Below the pieces are notes generated by a model. That model searched no databases. It saw nothing but the letters and a program-made list of their open reading frames with translations, and was not told the DNA's origin. A stretch of 64,000 nucleotides of DNA, taken from positions 62,001 through 126,000 of the forward strand of contig NZ_JANHOK010000001.1 of NCBI RefSeq assembly GCF_026929975.1, read 5' to 3'. This DNA is from Bartonella sp. F02 (GTDB taxonomy: Bacteria > Pseudomonadota > Alphaproteobacteria > Rhizobiales > Rhizobiaceae). Shown here one piece after another: positions 15,470 to 28,197 of the stretch. Position numbers and translations under genes: made by a program. The stretch's first letter is position 1. Each line of letters begins with the position of its first letter.

Positions 15470-18469
15470 TTAAGAACCTAACGCGTCTTCAAGAAACGCG
15501 GCAAGCTGTTCAAGATGTTTCCGCATCAATCCAACAGCCGGCGACGCACTTGCAGGACGCCCAGCATAACGTGCACGCGAATATTGCGCATTAATATGTG
15601 TTAAAACCCATTCCAAATAAGGCTCAATGAACGACCACGCTCCCATATTTTTGGGTTCTTCCTGACACCAAACAATTTCTGCTTGTAAAAAACGCGACAA
15701 AACATTCACCAAAGCTTTTGCTGGGAAAGGATAAAGTTGCTCAACACGCAATAAATAAATATCATTAATTCCTCTTTTTTCACGTTCTTCATAAAGGTCA
15801 TAATAAACTTTACCCGTACAAATAACGACACGACGAATTTTATTATCTTTTTGTAATTTAATTACAGAATTTTTGAGATGCTCTGCATCATCAAGTAATA
15901 AACGCTGAAAACGCGTTTCCGCTCCCATTTCATTCAAAAAAGAAACCGCACGTTTATGACGCAAAAGCGATTTTGGCGTCATCAAAATCAGAGGTTTACG
16001 AAAATCACGTTTAATTTGTCGGCGCAAAATATGAAAATAATTTGCAGGTGTAGTACAATTAGCAACCTGCATATTATCCTCTGCACATAATTGAAGAAAA
16101 CGTTCTAAACGTGCTGAAGAATGTTCTGGCCCTTGTCCCTCAAAACCATGAGGCAATAAACAAACAAGACCAGACATGCGAAGCCATTTGCGTTCTGCAG
16201 ATGAAATAAATTGATCGAAAATAACTTGCGCACCATTAGAAAAGTCGCCAAACTGTGCTTCCCAAAGCGTTAAAGCGCGAGGTTCAGCAAGAGAATACCC
16301 ATATTCAAAACCAAGAACAGCCTCTTCAGAAAGCATAGAATTTACAACTTCATAAATAGCCTGTCCTTTTTGCAAATTATTCAAAGGAATATAACGCGTT
16401 TCATTTTCTTGATCATAAAGGACCGAATGACGCTGCGAAAAAGTTCCACGTTCAACATCTTCACCAGAAAGGCGAACTGGAGCCCCTTCCAAACAAAGTG
16501 AACCAAAAGCTAAAGCTTCTGCTGTAGCCCAATCAATTCCTTCACCCGTTTCAAACATTTTAGCACGGTTATTTAAAAAACGCTGGATGGTTTTATGAAC
16601 ATGAAAATTTTCTGGGATTTCAACAAGTTTTTTTCCAATTTCCTTTAAAGTTTGCACCCCAACGCCTGTCACACCGCAATTTTGATCACCTGAATCATTA
16701 GCTGCTTGAAGACCTGCCCAACTTCCATCCAACCAATCAGCTTTATTTGGCTTATAACCAGAACTTGCTTCAAATTCTAATTCAAGCTTATCGCGCCATG
16801 CTTTCTTTTGCTGTTCAATATCTTTTGGATCAACAACACCCTCAGCCACCAACTTATCGCCATAAATCTGAACTGTTGTTTTATGATTACGAATGGCTTT
16901 ATACATAAGTGGCTGTGTAAAAGAAGGTTCATCTCCCTCGTTATGCCCATAACGACGATAACAGAACATATCAATAACCACAGGTTTATGAAAAATTTGC
17001 CGAAATTCCGTTGCGATTTTTGCCACAAAAACCACCGCTTCTGGATCATCACCATTGACGTGAAAAATAGGTGCGTCAATCATTTTTGCAACATCTGATG
17101 GATAAGGTGAAGAGCGCGAGAAACGAGGATCTGTCGTAAATCCAATTTGATTATTTATGATGACATGGATAGAACCAGCAACACGATAACCTTTTAATCC
17201 AGAAAGTCCAAAAGTTTCCTGAATAACACCTTGTCCTGAAAAAGCCGCATCACCATGGATTAATAGTGGCATTACTTTTGCACGTTCACTTAACGGTATT
17301 ACTTCAGTACGAACAGAACCAACAAGCAGATCTTGTTTAGCACGCGCTTTACCCATAACAACCGGATCAACAATCTCAAGGTGGGACGGATTAGCCAAAA
17401 GAGAGAGATGAACCTTTTTACCATTAAATTCACGATCTGCTGACGTTCCTAAATGATATTTTACATCACCCGATCCTTCCACATCATCAGGTTTATAAGA
17501 ACCTCCTTCAAATTCATGAAAAATAGCCTGATGTGGCTTTGTAAAAATTTGTGAAAGAACATTTAAACGACCACGATGGGCCATTCCACAAACAACTTCT
17601 TGAACGCCTAAAGAACAACCACACTGAATAATTTGCTCAAGAGCAGGAATAAGCGCTTCACCACCATCAATTCCAAAACGTTTTGTTCCTTTATATTTAA
17701 CATCTAAGAATTGTTCAAAACCTTCTGCCTCAATAAGCTTGTTAAGAATAGCTTTTTTGTCTTCTTGTGTAAAAGAAATTTGTTTATCTAATCCTTCAAT
17801 ACGCTCTTGAATCCATGCTTTCTGAGTAGGATCAGAAATATGCATATACTCTATGCCAATTGTCGAACAATACGTACGATTGAGAATTTCAAGCATTTGT
17901 GAAATTGTTGCATATTCCAACCCTAAAGCATTATCGATAAAAATTGGGCGTTCATAATCAGCAGGGCTAAAACCATATGACTCCGGAGATAATTCCTTAT
18001 AATCATCAGGTTTTTCTGACAATTGAAGGGGATCAAGCTGTGCACGAAGATGCCCACGTGTTCGAAAAGCGCGTATCATCATAACTGCAGAAACAGAATC
18101 ACGTGTCGCCTGAATAATATCTTGTTGACTAGAAGACACGTCTTTTTGCGTTGCACCAGATGCTGCTTTTTCTTTTAATTTATCACTAAAATGTTTTTCA
18201 AGAGTAGACCAATCACCATCTAAAACGGAAACCAACTCTCCATTTGCTTTTAACGGCCAATGATCACGCTGCCAAGTTGCCCCTTTAGCATTTTTAAAAA
18301 CATCTTCTTTATTATCTTGAAAAGATTCAAAAAAAGTGCGCCATTGCGGATCTACATTCGTGGGATTTTTTTCATATTCGGCATAAAGCTGATCAATATA
18401 ATCTGCATTTCCACCATAAAGAAACGACGTTTGCGCAAAAATATTATTTATTTCACTTTGCCTTGCCAT
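15470..18469 (-). CDS. sucA: 2-oxoglutarate dehydrogenase E1 component
   Basis: A 999-residue thiamine-diphosphate-dependent E1o. The N-terminus [15 protein letters not shown] is the E2-binding segment. [11 protein letters not shown] and the [15 protein letters not shown] / [12 protein letters not shown] segments form the ThDP/Mg site. [23 protein letters not shown] and [21 protein letters not shown] belong to the second transketolase-like domain. The length is normal. It is downstream of sucD across a 142-bp gap with a perfect hairpin (18566-18604). Confidence 0.96.
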   Translation of the reverse strand: MARQSEINNIFAQTSFLYGGNADYIDQLYAEYEKNPTNVDPQWRTFFESFQDNKEDVFKNAKGATWQRDHWPLKANGELVSVLDGDWSTLEKHFSDKLKEKAASGATQKDVSSSQQDIIQATRDSVSAVMMIRAFRTRGHLRAQLDPLQLSEKPDDYKELSPESYGFSPADYERPIFIDNALGLEYATISQMLEILNRTYCSTIGIEYMHISDPTQKAWIQERIEGLDKQISFTQEDKKAILNKLIEAEGFEQFLDVKYKGTKRFGIDGGEALIPALEQIIQCGCSLGVQEVVCGMAHRGRLNVLSQIFTKPHQAIFHEFEGGSYKPDDVEGSGDVKYHLGTSADREFNGKKVHLSLLANPSHLEIVDPVVMGKARAKQDLLVGSVRTEVIPLSERAKVMPLLIHGDAAFSGQGVIQETFGLSGLKGYRVAGSIHVIINNQIGFTTDPRFSRSSPYPSDVAKMIDAPIFHVNGDDPEAVVFVAKIATEFRQIFHKPVVIDMFCYRRYGHNEGDEPSFTQPLMYKAIRNHKTTVQIYGDKLVAEGVVDPKDIEQQKKAWRDKLELEFEASSGYKPNKADWLDGSWAGLQAANDSGDQNCGVTGVGVQTLKEIGKKLVEIPENFHVHKTIQRFLNNRAKMFETGEGIDWATAEALAFGSLCLEGAPVRLSGEDVERGTFSQRHSVLYDQENETRYIPLNNLQKGQAIYEVVNSMLSEEAVLGFEYGYSLAEPRALTLWEAQFGDFSNGAQVIFDQFISSAERKWLRMSGLVCLLPHGFEGQGPEHSSARLERFLQLCAEDNMQVANCTTPANYFHILRRQIKRDFRKPLILMTPKSLLRHKRAVSFLNEMGAETRFQRLLLDDAEHLKNSVIKLQKDNKIRRVVICTGKVYYDLYEEREKRGINDIYLLRVEQLYPFPAKALVNVLSRFLQAEIVWCQEEPKNMGAWSFIEPYLEWVLTHINAQYSRARYAGRPASASPAVGLMRKHLEQLAAFLEDALGS

Positions 18470-18565
18470 ACATTTTCCGAAACACTTGTTTCGTCTCCTT
18501 ATATATCCCTGCTACCTTTTAAAAGAGCAAACACTCAATAAAAAATTTATTTTTTACAACCCACA

Positions 18566-18604
18566 TTTCATCTAAATGAGTGTACGTGACTCATTTAGAT
18601 GAAA
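18566..18604. repeat. Perfect 16-bp inverted repeat between sucD and sucA
   Basis: TTTCATCTAAATGAGT (18566-18581) and its exact reverse complement (18589-18604) flank a 7-nt GTACGTG loop. The hairpin begins 8 bp after the sucD stop. On the minus strand no uridine run directly follows the stem, so a classical intrinsic terminator is not clear. It could act as a 3'-end stabiliser, a processing site or an attenuator that sets different sucCD and sucAB levels. Confidence 0.8.
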
Positions 18605-18611
18605 TTTCTTT

Positions 18612-19514
18612 TTAACCTTTCAAAACCTCAACTAACGTCTTACCCAGCTGAGACGGTGAAGGAGAAACACGAATACCAGCAGATTCCATTGCTGCAATCT
18701 TATCTTCTGCACCACCTTTACCGCCAGAAATCACTGCACCAGCATGCCCCATCGTACGCCCTGGAGGAGCCGTGCGGCCAGCAATAAAACCAACGACTGG
18801 TTTTTTGCGTCCTTTTTTTGCTTCATCTTTTAGAAACTGCGCTGCTTCTTCTTCCGCAGAACCACCAATTTCGCCAATCATAACTATAGACTCAGTCTCA
18901 TCATCAGCCAAAAACATTTCTAACACATCAACAAACTCGGTTCCTTTTACAGGATCACCACCAATACCAATAGCCGTTGTTTGACCAAAGCCTTCACTGC
19001 TTGTCTGAAATACAGCCTCATAAGTTAAAGTTCCTGACCGAGAAACAACCCCAACGGAACCTTTTCTAAAAATAGAACCAGGCATAATACCAATTTTACA
19101 TTCATTAGGCGTCAAAATACCAGGACAATTAGGGCCAATTAAGCGCGACTTCGACCGCTCCAGCTTAGCTTTAACCTTAACCATATCCATAACCGGTATA
19201 CCTTCTGTAATACAGACAATCAAATCCATTTCAGCATCAATCGCTTCTATAATGGCATCTGCAGCCCCTGCAGGAGGAACATAAATAACAGAAGCATTAG
19301 CCCCTGTTTTGTTTTTACCTTCTATAACACTGGCAAAAATAGGAAGCGTTTCACCTTTTGACCCTTCCCATGTCTCTCCTCCCTTTTTAGGATGAATACC
19401 CCCAACCATTTGCGTACCATGATACGCAAGAGCTTGTTCTGTATGAAAGGTTCCCGTTTTTCCTGTAAGTCCCTGAACAAGAACTTTCGTATCCTTATTG
19501 ACAAGAATTGACAT
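18612..19514 (-). CDS. sucD: Succinate-CoA ligase, alpha subunit
   Basis: A 300-residue protein. The CoA-binding Rossmann motif [15 protein letters not shown] lies near residue 15, the central [20 protein letters not shown] segment is present, and the phosphohistidine loop is [14 protein letters not shown] with His257. It pairs with SucC to interconvert succinyl-CoA and succinate with nucleotide triphosphate formation. Only 3 bp separate it from sucC. Confidence 0.96.
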   Translation of the reverse strand: MSILVNKDTKVLVQGLTGKTGTFHTEQALAYHGTQMVGGIHPKKGGETWEGSKGETLPIFASVIEGKNKTGANASVIYVPPAGAADAIIEAIDAEMDLIVCITEGIPVMDMVKVKAKLERSKSRLIGPNCPGILTPNECKIGIMPGSIFRKGSVGVVSRSGTLTYEAVFQTSSEGFGQTTAIGIGGDPVKGTEFVDVLEMFLADDETESIVMIGEIGGSAEEEAAQFLKDEAKKGRKKPVVGFIAGRTAPPGRTMGHAGAVISGGKGGAEDKIAAMESAGIRVSPSPSQLGKTLVEVLKG

Positions 19515-19517
19515 TAT

Positions 19518-20714
19518 TTAGGCTCCCTTCACTGCTGCAACAATTTTCTGAGCAGCATCATCCAAATCATCAGCAGAAATAACATTTAAGCCACTGTCAC
19601 TGATAATTGCTTTGCCTTGCTCAACATTCGTACCTTCAAGACGAACAACTAAAGGAACCTTTAAACCAACTTCCTTAACCGCAGCAATAACACCTTCAGC
19701 GATAACATCGCAGCGCATAATTCCACCAAAAATATTAACTAAAATACCTTTAACATTTGGATCAGCTGTAATAATCTTAAAAGCAGATGCTACTTTTTCT
19801 TTAGAAGCACCACCACCAACATCAAGAAAGTTTGCTGGTTCAGCCCCATACAGTTTAATGATATCCATTGTTGCCATAGCAAGACCGGCTCCATTGACCA
19901 TACAACCAATCGTGCCATCTAGTGCAACATAAGCAAGATCATGCTTTGATGCTTCAATCTCCTTTGGATCTTCTTCCGAAGTATCCCGCAACTCCAAAAT
20001 ATCTGAATGGCGGAACAAAGCATTGTCATCGAAAGAAACTTTCGCATCAAGAACACGCAAACGACCATTTTTCATGACAATAAGCGGATTTATTTCCAGA
20101 AGACTCATATCCTTTTCACAAAAAGCTTTGTAGAGAATTGGAAAAAGTTTTTCGCCATCTTTTTGTGCATCATCTTGCAACTCGAGCGCATCACAAAGCT
20201 TTTTACAATCAGAAGAAGTCACTCCTTGTTCAGGATCAATAGAAAGAGTTAATATTTTTTCTGGTGTTTCTTCAGCAACAGTTTCAATATCCATTCCTCC
20301 TTCTGTTGAAACAACAAAAGAAACACGACCAACTGTACGATCAACCAAAAGCGAAAGATAAAGCTCTCGTTCAATATCAGCTCCATCTTCAATATAAATA
20401 CGGTTGACCTGCTTACCTTCTGCTCCAGTTTGTTTGGTTACCAAAGTTTTACCAAGCATTTCTTTCACATTAGCGACAACCTCTTCAACCGACTTTGCAA
20501 GTCGAACACCGCCTTTTGAATCAGGGCCCAGCTCTTTAAACTTTCCCTTACCACGACCACCGGCATGAATCTGACTTTTAACCACATAAAGCGGACCAGG
20601 TAACTTCTTTGCCCATTTTTCAGCCTGCTCTACAGAATAAACAGCAACACCATTTGCAACTGGCGCACCATATTCATGAAGCAGACGTTTGGCCTGATAT
20701 TCATGGATATTCAT
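19518..20714 (-). CDS. sucC: Succinate-CoA ligase, beta subunit
   Basis: A 398-residue ATP-grasp protein of normal SucC length. It opens [19 protein letters not shown], has [15 protein letters not shown] in the nucleotide-binding lobe, [13 protein letters not shown] near 290-302 and a C-terminal [17 protein letters not shown] segment. First gene of the sucCDAB-lpdA run, following mdh with an 89-bp gap; the six genes probably form one or two overlapping transcripts. Confidence 0.96.
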   Translation of the reverse strand: MNIHEYQAKRLLHEYGAPVANGVAVYSVEQAEKWAKKLPGPLYVVKSQIHAGGRGKGKFKELGPDSKGGVRLAKSVEEVVANVKEMLGKTLVTKQTGAEGKQVNRIYIEDGADIERELYLSLLVDRTVGRVSFVVSTEGGMDIETVAEETPEKILTLSIDPEQGVTSSDCKKLCDALELQDDAQKDGEKLFPILYKAFCEKDMSLLEINPLIVMKNGRLRVLDAKVSFDDNALFRHSDILELRDTSEEDPKEIEASKHDLAYVALDGTIGCMVNGAGLAMATMDIIKLYGAEPANFLDVGGGASKEKVASAFKIITADPNVKGILVNIFGGIMRCDVIAEGVIAAVKEVGLKVPLVVRLEGTNVEQGKAIISDSGLNVISADDLDDAAQKIVAAVKGA

Positions 20715-20803
20715 TCATTTGTCCTTTTCTTTTATGGATCACAAAACCGATTTTAAATTTTCATAGTATGTCAATAACTCTGTCTTCACTAACAGAATTT
20801 TGT

Positions 20804-22067
<1,264 letters not shown>

Positions 22068-23246
22068 TCACTCTTTATCATCAAAAAATCGTTTTTTCCA
22101 AAGATTAAGATAATCTTCACTTTGCATTTCAAAAAGACGTGATTGTGTTCTTTGAAACTCAAATGTTTCTGTTGTCTTCAAATGTCCTTTGTATAAATTT
22201 TCAAGTTTTTCAGCAGCAGACATAAATAATCTTATGTTCCGCTCATAAAGAACATCGATAAGTAAAATAAATCGCTTAGTTTCATTGCGGTGTGTATCAT
22301 CCATCACTGGAACATTATCAATAAAAATTGTATGATAACGCTTTCCTAAAACCAAATATTCAGCAACCGATAAAGGTTTTACACAAAGATCTTGATAATC
22401 AAAACGAGCACACCCCAAACCAGAGCGTGGAACATGAAGAGAATGTCCTTTAACAGATAAATTATCAAATGTTTCTTTTTGTCCTTTTAACGCCTGCATC
22501 CAAATTTGATTCATCTCTTCATCAGCTTTTGATCCTAACGGTGTTATATACACATTTTGTGAATTTGACTTTTCAAGACGATAATCTGTTTTGGCATCAA
22601 GATTAATAACATGAACATGCTTTTTCAAAATTTGAATAAAAGGTAAAAATAACTCTCGATTTAAGCCATTATAATAAAGATCATCAGGGGCAACATTTGA
22701 AGTCGCAACCAAAAGAACTCCCTGATTAAACAAAGCGGTCACAAGACGCCCAAGAATCATAGCATCAGCAATATCTGTTACGCTAAATTCATCAAAACAT
22801 AATACACGCGCTTCTTGTGCAATACTTGCTGTAACTGCAAAAATAGAATTATCTTGTTCAGTTTTTGCCTTTTTAAACGCTTGACGATGCGCATTGATAC
22901 GTTCATGCACATCCGTCATAAAATCATTAAAATGAACACGTTTTTTATTTTTTGTTGGCAAACAAGAAAAAAACAAATCCATGAGCATTGTTTTGCCTCG
23001 CCCAACTTCACCATAAATATATAATCCTCGAAAAGAACTTTCAGTATTATTTTGTTTTGAAACAAGAGAAACGATTTGTTTCTTTTTTTTAAAACGATTC
23101 AAAAATCTCTCAAACCAAGAAAGATTCCGTTCTGAAATAGTTTGTAACAAACAATCAAAAGATTCTGCTAAAGCCAATTGAGCCGGATCAAAATCAATTT
23201 CTTTTTTTGAAATTAGCTCTTTATAGCGTGTTGAAACTAAAGCCAC
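22068..23246 (-). CDS. zapE: Cell division ATPase ZapE (AFG1 family)
   Basis: A 392-residue AFG1/ZapE-type P-loop ATPase. Walker A is YGEVGRGKTMLMD (about 78-90), the HFNDFMTDVHERI segment follows, and Walker B is VLCFDEFSVTDIADAM. The LLVATSNVAPDDLYYNGLNRELFLPFI sensor region and the late FIDNVPVMDDTHRNETKRFILLID motif are family-typical. E. coli ZapE associates with FtsZ and the septum; the yeast homologue acts in mitochondrial protein quality control. The role here is inferred from family only. It stands alone on the minus strand between omp19 and mdh. Confidence 0.88.
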   Translation of the reverse strand: MALVSTRYKELISKKEIDFDPAQLALAESFDCLLQTISERNLSWFERFLNRFKKKKQIVSLVSKQNNTESSFRGLYIYGEVGRGKTMLMDLFFSCLPTKNKKRVHFNDFMTDVHERINAHRQAFKKAKTEQDNSIFAVTASIAQEARVLCFDEFSVTDIADAMILGRLVTALFNQGVLLVATSNVAPDDLYYNGLNRELFLPFIQILKKHVHVINLDAKTDYRLEKSNSQNVYITPLGSKADEEMNQIWMQALKGQKETFDNLSVKGHSLHVPRSGLGCARFDYQDLCVKPLSVAEYLVLGKRYHTIFIDNVPVMDDTHRNETKRFILLIDVLYERNIRLFMSAAEKLENLYKGHLKTTETFEFQRTQSRLFEMQSEDYLNLWKKRFFDDKE

Positions 23247-23342
23247 TCAAACACTCCTCTGTCAAATCGTCTTCATTATGCAGATTTTTTATAAAAGCCA
23301 TCCGCAGACATATATCTTTTTTTATCTACAGATTAAAATGAA

Positions 23343-23855
23343 TTAACGATTTAACACAACACTTTGATTATCAAACGTAAGTCCTTCAAAACGGCCCATG
23401 CTATTAGAATAAAAAGCAGCAACGGCACGTCCCGCACCATCATAAAAATACAATCTTTTGCCTTTAATATTCCACGATTTTACCCGAGAAAAGATTCCTG
23501 GACAATGAAGAGGACCAGCCCTATACCCCTGACCAAATTTTGTTTGCGGTGTTGCGATTCTACAACCTCTTCCCCCAATAGAAAGATTCCATACACCAGC
23601 AACACTTGCAGGAAACAAATCAACTGCATTACTTGATAATTCAAGATTGACCATTTGTGTATCGTTTCTGATTTCTTCTCTTTCAGAAAATGAAGGTGAG
23701 GAATCTTCAGATGATGATAAATCATATGTCATTACAGGATAAAAAACTTTTTGTGTGTTCCCGATCTCTTTATTCTCAAATCGTGATGTTGAACAACCAC
23801 TCAAAACAGCTATCATCGACACCACAATAAAAAATGATTTTTTTGAATATGTCAT
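23343..23855 (-). CDS. omp19: Outer-membrane lipoprotein Omp19 family (protease inhibitor domain)
   Basis: A 170-residue lipoprotein precursor from the ATG at 23855, preceded by GGGAAAGAG. A Met nine codons upstream (23882) is also possible but lacks that site. The signal peptide ends LSGC, a lipobox with the acylated Cys near residue 21. After a Ser/Glu-rich linker, the C-terminal beta-barrel domain reads VAGVWNLSIGGRGCRIATPQ, KFGQGYRAGPLHCPG and LYFYDGAGRAVAAFYS, closely matching the Brucella Omp19/AprI-Inh inhibitor fold, with two Cys that probably form a disulfide. Brucella Omp19 inhibits host proteases. That function here is inference. Confidence 0.88.
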   Translation of the reverse strand: MTYSKKSFFIVVSMIAVLSGCSTSRFENKEIGNTQKVFYPVMTYDLSSSEDSSPSFSEREEIRNDTQMVNLELSSNAVDLFPASVAGVWNLSIGGRGCRIATPQTKFGQGYRAGPLHCPGIFSRVKSWNIKGKRLYFYDGAGRAVAAFYSNSMGRFEGLTFDNQSVVLNR

Positions 23856-24116
23856 ATATTTTACTCTTTCCCATAACGACAAATAGATTGACTCAAAAAT
23901 GAATAAACTCTTCTTAGTAGTAGATATTTCTTAATATTGTATGTCATCTTACAAAGATAAATGAACAAAACGCATGAATAGATATAAAAAACAATAAAAA
24001 CTTCTTCTTTTAAAAATGATCCTGTATCATTGATTATTTTTATCAAATACTAGAAATTTACAAGTTTTTCAGTCATATATTTCTTAATCATTAGACACGA
24101 GAAATAGAGAAGTTTT

Positions 24117-24971
24117 ATGAAAATACCTTTCAGCAAAATGAATGGTCTAGGAAATCAAATTATCATCGCCGATATGCGCAAAAGTACATACAATATTACA
24201 TCACAAGCGATTCTTACTCTAGCAAAAAATCCTCAAACACGCTTTGATCAAATTATGGCGATTCACAACCCCACACAAAAAGAAGCGCATTTTCGCATCG
24301 AAATATGGAATACTGATGGCTCAATGGCAAAAGCCTGTGGCAATGGTACGCGCTGCGTTATTGAATGGCTCTCTAACCACAATCTGGGTGAGAATTTTCT
24401 ATTAGAAACACCTTCTGGAATCATTGAAGGTAAACGCCAAGCTGATGGTCTTATTTCTGTTGATATGGGATGTCCGCAGCTTAATGCAAAAAATATGCCT
24501 GTTTCACGTGAAATAATCGATACCAACCACGTGGAAATTACATCTGGCCCTTTAAAAGATGCTTGCCTCGTATCCATTGGCAACCTTCACGCTATTTTTT
24601 TTGTCGAAAACAATATTCAACATATCCCTCTGGAAAAATATGGACCAGAACTCGAATATAATCCACTGTTTCCAGAACGATGTAATATCTCTATTGCTCA
24701 TGTAACATCACCAAAAAATCTCGTTTTACGAACGTGGGAGCGAGGAGCAGGATTAACCAAAGCATGTGGAAGCGCTGCATGTGCTAGCGCTGTAGCTGCC
24801 TATCGACGCGGACTAACAGAACGTCATATTAATGTAAACTTACCAGGAGGAACACTTTCTATTTTTTATAGAGAAGATAATCATGTTATTATGATAGGCT
24901 CGACGGAACATGAATTTAGCGGTTTTTTTGATCCTTTAACAGGCATCTATCAAAAGGATAATCTTTTATGA
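24117..24971 (+). CDS. dapF: Diaminopimelate epimerase
   Basis: A 284-residue two-domain epimerase with the catalytic cysteine pair Cys74 (KACGNGTRC) and Cys217 (GLTKACGSAACAS). It converts LL- to meso-diaminopimelate for lysine and peptidoglycan synthesis. The start KIPFSKMNGLGNQIIIADMR is typical. It overlaps mtaB by 4 nt and heads a rightward cluster dapF-mtaB-ftsY-yciB. A parS-like 16-mer lies within the coding region at 24500-24515. Confidence 0.95.
   Translation: MKIPFSKMNGLGNQIIIADMRKSTYNITSQAILTLAKNPQTRFDQIMAIHNPTQKEAHFRIEIWNTDGSMAKACGNGTRCVIEWLSNHNLGENFLLETPSGIIEGKRQADGLISVDMGCPQLNAKNMPVSREIIDTNHVEITSGPLKDACLVSIGNLHAIFFVENNIQHIPLEKYGPELEYNPLFPERCNISIAHVTSPKNLVLRTWERGAGLTKACGSAACASAVAAYRRGLTERHINVNLPGGTLSIFYREDNHVIMIGSTEHEFSGFFDPLTGIYQKDNLL
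24500..24515. promoter_or_regulatory. parS-like site 1 (inside dapF)
   Basis: TGTTTCACGTGAAATA matches the conserved chromosomal parS 16-mer (palindrome around CACGTG) at 15 of 16 positions; the only difference is T for C at position 15. It lies inside dapF, 5 kb from parB, the typical distance range for origin-proximal parS sites. Coding constraint could also produce it by chance, but two more near-matches lie within 10 kb. Confidence 0.6.
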
Positions 24972-26251
24972 CAATAGAAGTTGTAACATTTGGCTGTCGG
25001 CTCAACAGCTACGAATCAGAAATAATTCGTAAAGAAAGCGCTTCTTCAGGTCTTGGAGATCTCAAAGATGATACGATCATCTTTAATACATGTGCAGTTA
25101 CTGCTGAAGCTGTGCGACAAGCCAAACAAGCCATCCGAAAAGCAAGACGTGAAAATCCTCACGCACGCATTATCGTAACAGGATGCGCTGCTCAAACAGA
25201 AGCAAAAAACTTTGCACGGATGACGGAAATCGATCTTGTTTTAGGGAATGAAGAAAAACTACACGCTCATTCTTACCGCCAACTTCCTGATTTTGGTATT
25301 AATCATGATGAGAAATTACGTGTTAATAACATTATGGAAGTCCACAAAATTGCTCCGCATATGGTTAATGCAACAGAGGGACGCACACGTGCCTTTGTAC
25401 AAGTTCAAAACGGATGTGATCATAAATGTACATTTTGCATTATCCCTTATGGACGCGGACCTTCACGTTCCGTTCCCATGGGAGTAGTTATTGAACAGAT
25501 AAAACAACTAACTGGAGACGGTATTCAAGAAATTGTTTTAACGGGTGTTGATCTCACAAGCTATGGTCCTGATCTTCCAGGAAACATTAGTTTAGGAAAA
25601 TTAGTTTCAGCCATTTTGCGTCACGTTCCTGATTTACCGCGATTGCGTCTTTCATCTATAGATTCTATCGAAGCAGATCAAGAATTAATAAATCTTTTAG
25701 CTTATGAAAATAGAATAATGCCACATTTGCATTTATCCTTACAGGCAGGGGATAACATGATTTTAAAAAGAATGAAGCGACGGCATCTCCGTGAACATGC
25801 TATTCAATTTTGCCAAGATTTGCGTGCTAAACGTCCTACAATGGTTTACGGTGCCGATTTAATTGCGGGTTTTCCAACAGAGACAGACGAAATGTTTCAA
25901 AACAGTTTAACTTTAATTGAAGATTGTGGTTTAACTCATCTCCATGTTTTTCCTTTTAGCCCAAGAGAAGGGACTCCTGCAGCCCGCATGCCACAAGTCA
26001 ACCGTGAAACAATAAAGCTTCGAGCAAAAAAATTACGCAAAGCTGGTGACAAAGCCTACCAAAAACATCTCACCCATTTGCAAAATAGCCAACAAACAAT
26101 TTTAGTTGAAAAAGATGAATTGGGACGAACAGAAGATTACACTCTTTCATATATTAAAGGAGCTAAAGCAGGAACTATTGTAAAAGCTCTTATTGTTGAT
26201 CATGATAACAATAAATTAATTGCGACACATCTCGAATCAAATGCTGCTTAA
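24968..26251 (+). CDS. mtaB: tRNA (N6-threonylcarbamoyladenosine37-C2) methylthiotransferase MtaB
   Basis: A 427-residue methylthiotransferase. The N-terminal MTTase domain carries Cys10, Cys42 and Cys73 for the auxiliary 4Fe-4S cluster, and the radical-SAM motif is CDHKCTFC (Cys150, Cys154, Cys157). The motif context TFGCRLNSYESEI and RMKRRH points to the MtaB/YqeV branch rather than MiaB. It converts t6A37 to ms2t6A37 in tRNAs reading ANN codons. It overlaps dapF by 4 nt, and ftsY begins 14 bp downstream. Confidence 0.92.
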   Translation: MTIEVVTFGCRLNSYESEIIRKESASSGLGDLKDDTIIFNTCAVTAEAVRQAKQAIRKARRENPHARIIVTGCAAQTEAKNFARMTEIDLVLGNEEKLHAHSYRQLPDFGINHDEKLRVNNIMEVHKIAPHMVNATEGRTRAFVQVQNGCDHKCTFCIIPYGRGPSRSVPMGVVIEQIKQLTGDGIQEIVLTGVDLTSYGPDLPGNISLGKLVSAILRHVPDLPRLRLSSIDSIEADQELINLLAYENRIMPHLHLSLQAGDNMILKRMKRRHLREHAIQFCQDLRAKRPTMVYGADLIAGFPTETDEMFQNSLTLIEDCGLTHLHVFPFSPREGTPAARMPQVNRETIKLRAKKLRKAGDKAYQKHLTHLQNSQQTILVEKDELGRTEDYTLSYIKGAKAGTIVKALIVDHDNNKLIATHLESNAA

Positions 26252-26265
26252 ACAGGAAAGTTCTT

Positions 26266-27501
26266 ATGACAAAATCTCTTATCAAAAAAATGTTTTCTTT
26301 TAAGAAGTCTAAAGAACAAAAACAGCCTCTTTCTTCTTGTGAAGCTGAAAAAGTTATCAAAAAAGATAAATATGAAAACGATACGACAAAAAATAATCAA
26401 TCGTTTATAAACAACAATATAACAGAACAAGAACAAAAAGAAATATCGAGCTCGACATCTCAAAAACAGCATGAGCAAACGCCACACCTTGAGATTTCTT
26501 CGAATAAAGTGATTATAACTCATACGATTTATGAAAAAAAAGCGGAAGAGTCTTCATCAACACTTAATGTTGAACCTCAAAAGACCATGTGGTTTGAACG
26601 CCTAAAAAAAGGCTTATCTCTCTCGTCACAACGACTCGGTGATTCGATTAGTTCACTCTTTATCAAACAAAAACTTGATGAAGATACCTTGCAAAAATTG
26701 GAAGATATTCTTATTCAATCCGATCTTGGCTTAGAAACAACGACACGTATTATTGATGCTCTTGCTTCTGATCGCTATGAAAAAAATTTATCTTCTCATG
26801 ATATTCATACTATCGTAGCAAATGAAATAAAAAAAGTCCTCGAACCTGTTGCTATTCCATTAGAACTTGACCTTAATCATAAACCTCATGTTATCTTGTT
26901 GGTCGGTGTAAATGGTACTGGAAAAACAACAACAATTGGAAAATTAGCTGCCAAACTCATTGCAGGAGGTTTAAAAGTTACACTTGCTGCAGGCGATACA
27001 TTTCGTGCTGCCGCTATTGAGCAACTCCACATTTGGGGAAAACGGACAGGAGCTCCTGTTATATCAACAAAACTTGGTGCAGATGCCGCTAGTTTAGCTT
27101 TTGATGCTTATGAACAAGCTAAAAAAACAAACAGTGACGTATTAATTATTGACACAGCTGGACGTTTACAAAATAAAACTGAATTGATGGATGAGTTAGC
27201 AAAAATTATTCGTGTTCTAAAAAAACAGAATCCTCAAGCACCTCATACTGTCCTTCAAACACTTGATGCAACCACCGGACAAAATGCACTTAATCAGGTG
27301 GATATTTTTGGTAATATTGCAAATGTGAATGGTTTAGTTATGACAAAACTTGATGGTTCAGCACGGGGGGGAATTCTTGTTGCTATCGCAGCAAAATTTA
27401 AATTACCCGTTTATTTTATTGGCATAGGAGAGAATATTGAGGATCTTGAACCTTTTTCTGCTTCTGATTTTGCCGATGCTATTGCAGGAAGACACTCATG
27501 A
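26266..27501 (+). CDS. ftsY: Signal recognition particle receptor FtsY
   Basis: A 411-residue SRP receptor. The first ~105 residues are charged and of low complexity (Lys/Glu/Gln/Ser-rich A domain). They are followed by the helical N domain (about 108-205) and the G domain: G1 [14 protein letters not shown] (about 213-226), [22 protein letters not shown], and [10 protein letters not shown]. With Ffh and 4.5S RNA it targets membrane proteins to SecYEG. The last codons overlap the yciB start by 4 nt. Confidence 0.95.
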   Translation: MTKSLIKKMFSFKKSKEQKQPLSSCEAEKVIKKDKYENDTTKNNQSFINNNITEQEQKEISSSTSQKQHEQTPHLEISSNKVIITHTIYEKKAEESSSTLNVEPQKTMWFERLKKGLSLSSQRLGDSISSLFIKQKLDEDTLQKLEDILIQSDLGLETTTRIIDALASDRYEKNLSSHDIHTIVANEIKKVLEPVAIPLELDLNHKPHVILLVGVNGTGKTTTIGKLAAKLIAGGLKVTLAAGDTFRAAAIEQLHIWGKRTGAPVISTKLGADAASLAFDAYEQAKKTNSDVLIIDTAGRLQNKTELMDELAKIIRVLKKQNPQAPHTVLQTLDATTGQNALNQVDIFGNIANVNGLVMTKLDGSARGGILVAIAAKFKLPVYFIGIGENIEDLEPFSASDFADAIAGRHS

Positions 27502-28181
27502 AAAACTCTTTTTTCGAAACAAATTCACAAAACAACACTGAAAATACAAATAACAATCAAAAAAAAGCTCTTTCACAAAAACTCAGGTTTTTCTTGGAAA
27601 TGGGGCCATTAATTATTTTTTTTCTTGCCAATTATAAAGGCGAATGGTTGATAAATAATATTGAGCTTTTTAAAAGTTTTGATAAACCCATTTTTCCTGC
27701 AACAGCTATTTTTATGATAGCGATTGTTATTTCTCTCATTTTATCATGGATTATTGCACGAACAATTCCTGTAATGCCTCTTATTTCAGGAATATTTATT
27801 TTGGTTTTTGGTTTTCTAACACTTTGGCTTCACAATGACACTTTTATCAAAATGAAACCAACAATCATTAATATGCTATTTGCTGCTATTCTTTTTGGAG
27901 GTATGCTCTTTAAAAAAGCATTACTCAGTTATGTTTTTGATTCTGCCCTGAAACTTGATGATTTGGGCTGGAAAAAATTAACATATAACTGGGCCTTTTT
28001 TTTCTTTTTTCTTGCAATTTTGAATGAAATTATTTGGCGCAATTTTAGTGATGATTTCTGGGCCAGTTTTAAAGTTTTTGGTATTATGCCTATAACAATT
28101 TTATTTACATTAATGCAAATGCCTATCATCTTAAAACACTCAAAAAAAACTTTGATAGAAAATAATGAATCCAATTCTTAA
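27498..28181 (+). CDS. yciB: Inner-membrane protein YciB / septation protein A family
   Basis: A 227-residue protein with about five hydrophobic segments. The family-typical parts are [22 protein letters not shown], the [18 protein letters not shown] helix, [22 protein letters not shown], and [27 protein letters not shown]. An extra Asn/Gln-rich N-terminus of about 28 residues precedes the usual start. YciB/IspZ proteins affect cell-envelope integrity and septation; the biochemical activity is not settled. Translationally coupled to ftsY by a 4-nt overlap. Confidence 0.88.
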   Translation: MKNSFFETNSQNNTENTNNNQKKALSQKLRFFLEMGPLIIFFLANYKGEWLINNIELFKSFDKPIFPATAIFMIAIVISLILSWIIARTIPVMPLISGIFILVFGFLTLWLHNDTFIKMKPTIINMLFAAILFGGMLFKKALLSYVFDSALKLDDLGWKKLTYNWAFFFFFLAILNEIIWRNFSDDFWASFKVFGIMPITILFTLMQMPIILKHSKKTLIENNESNS

Positions 28182-28197
28182 AAGGGATATATTCTTA

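Noticed and set aside
18599-18787. Plus-strand frames antisense to sucD and other TCA genes
   Set aside because: They are shadows of strong minus-strand coding sequence and have no independent start signals or family resemblance.
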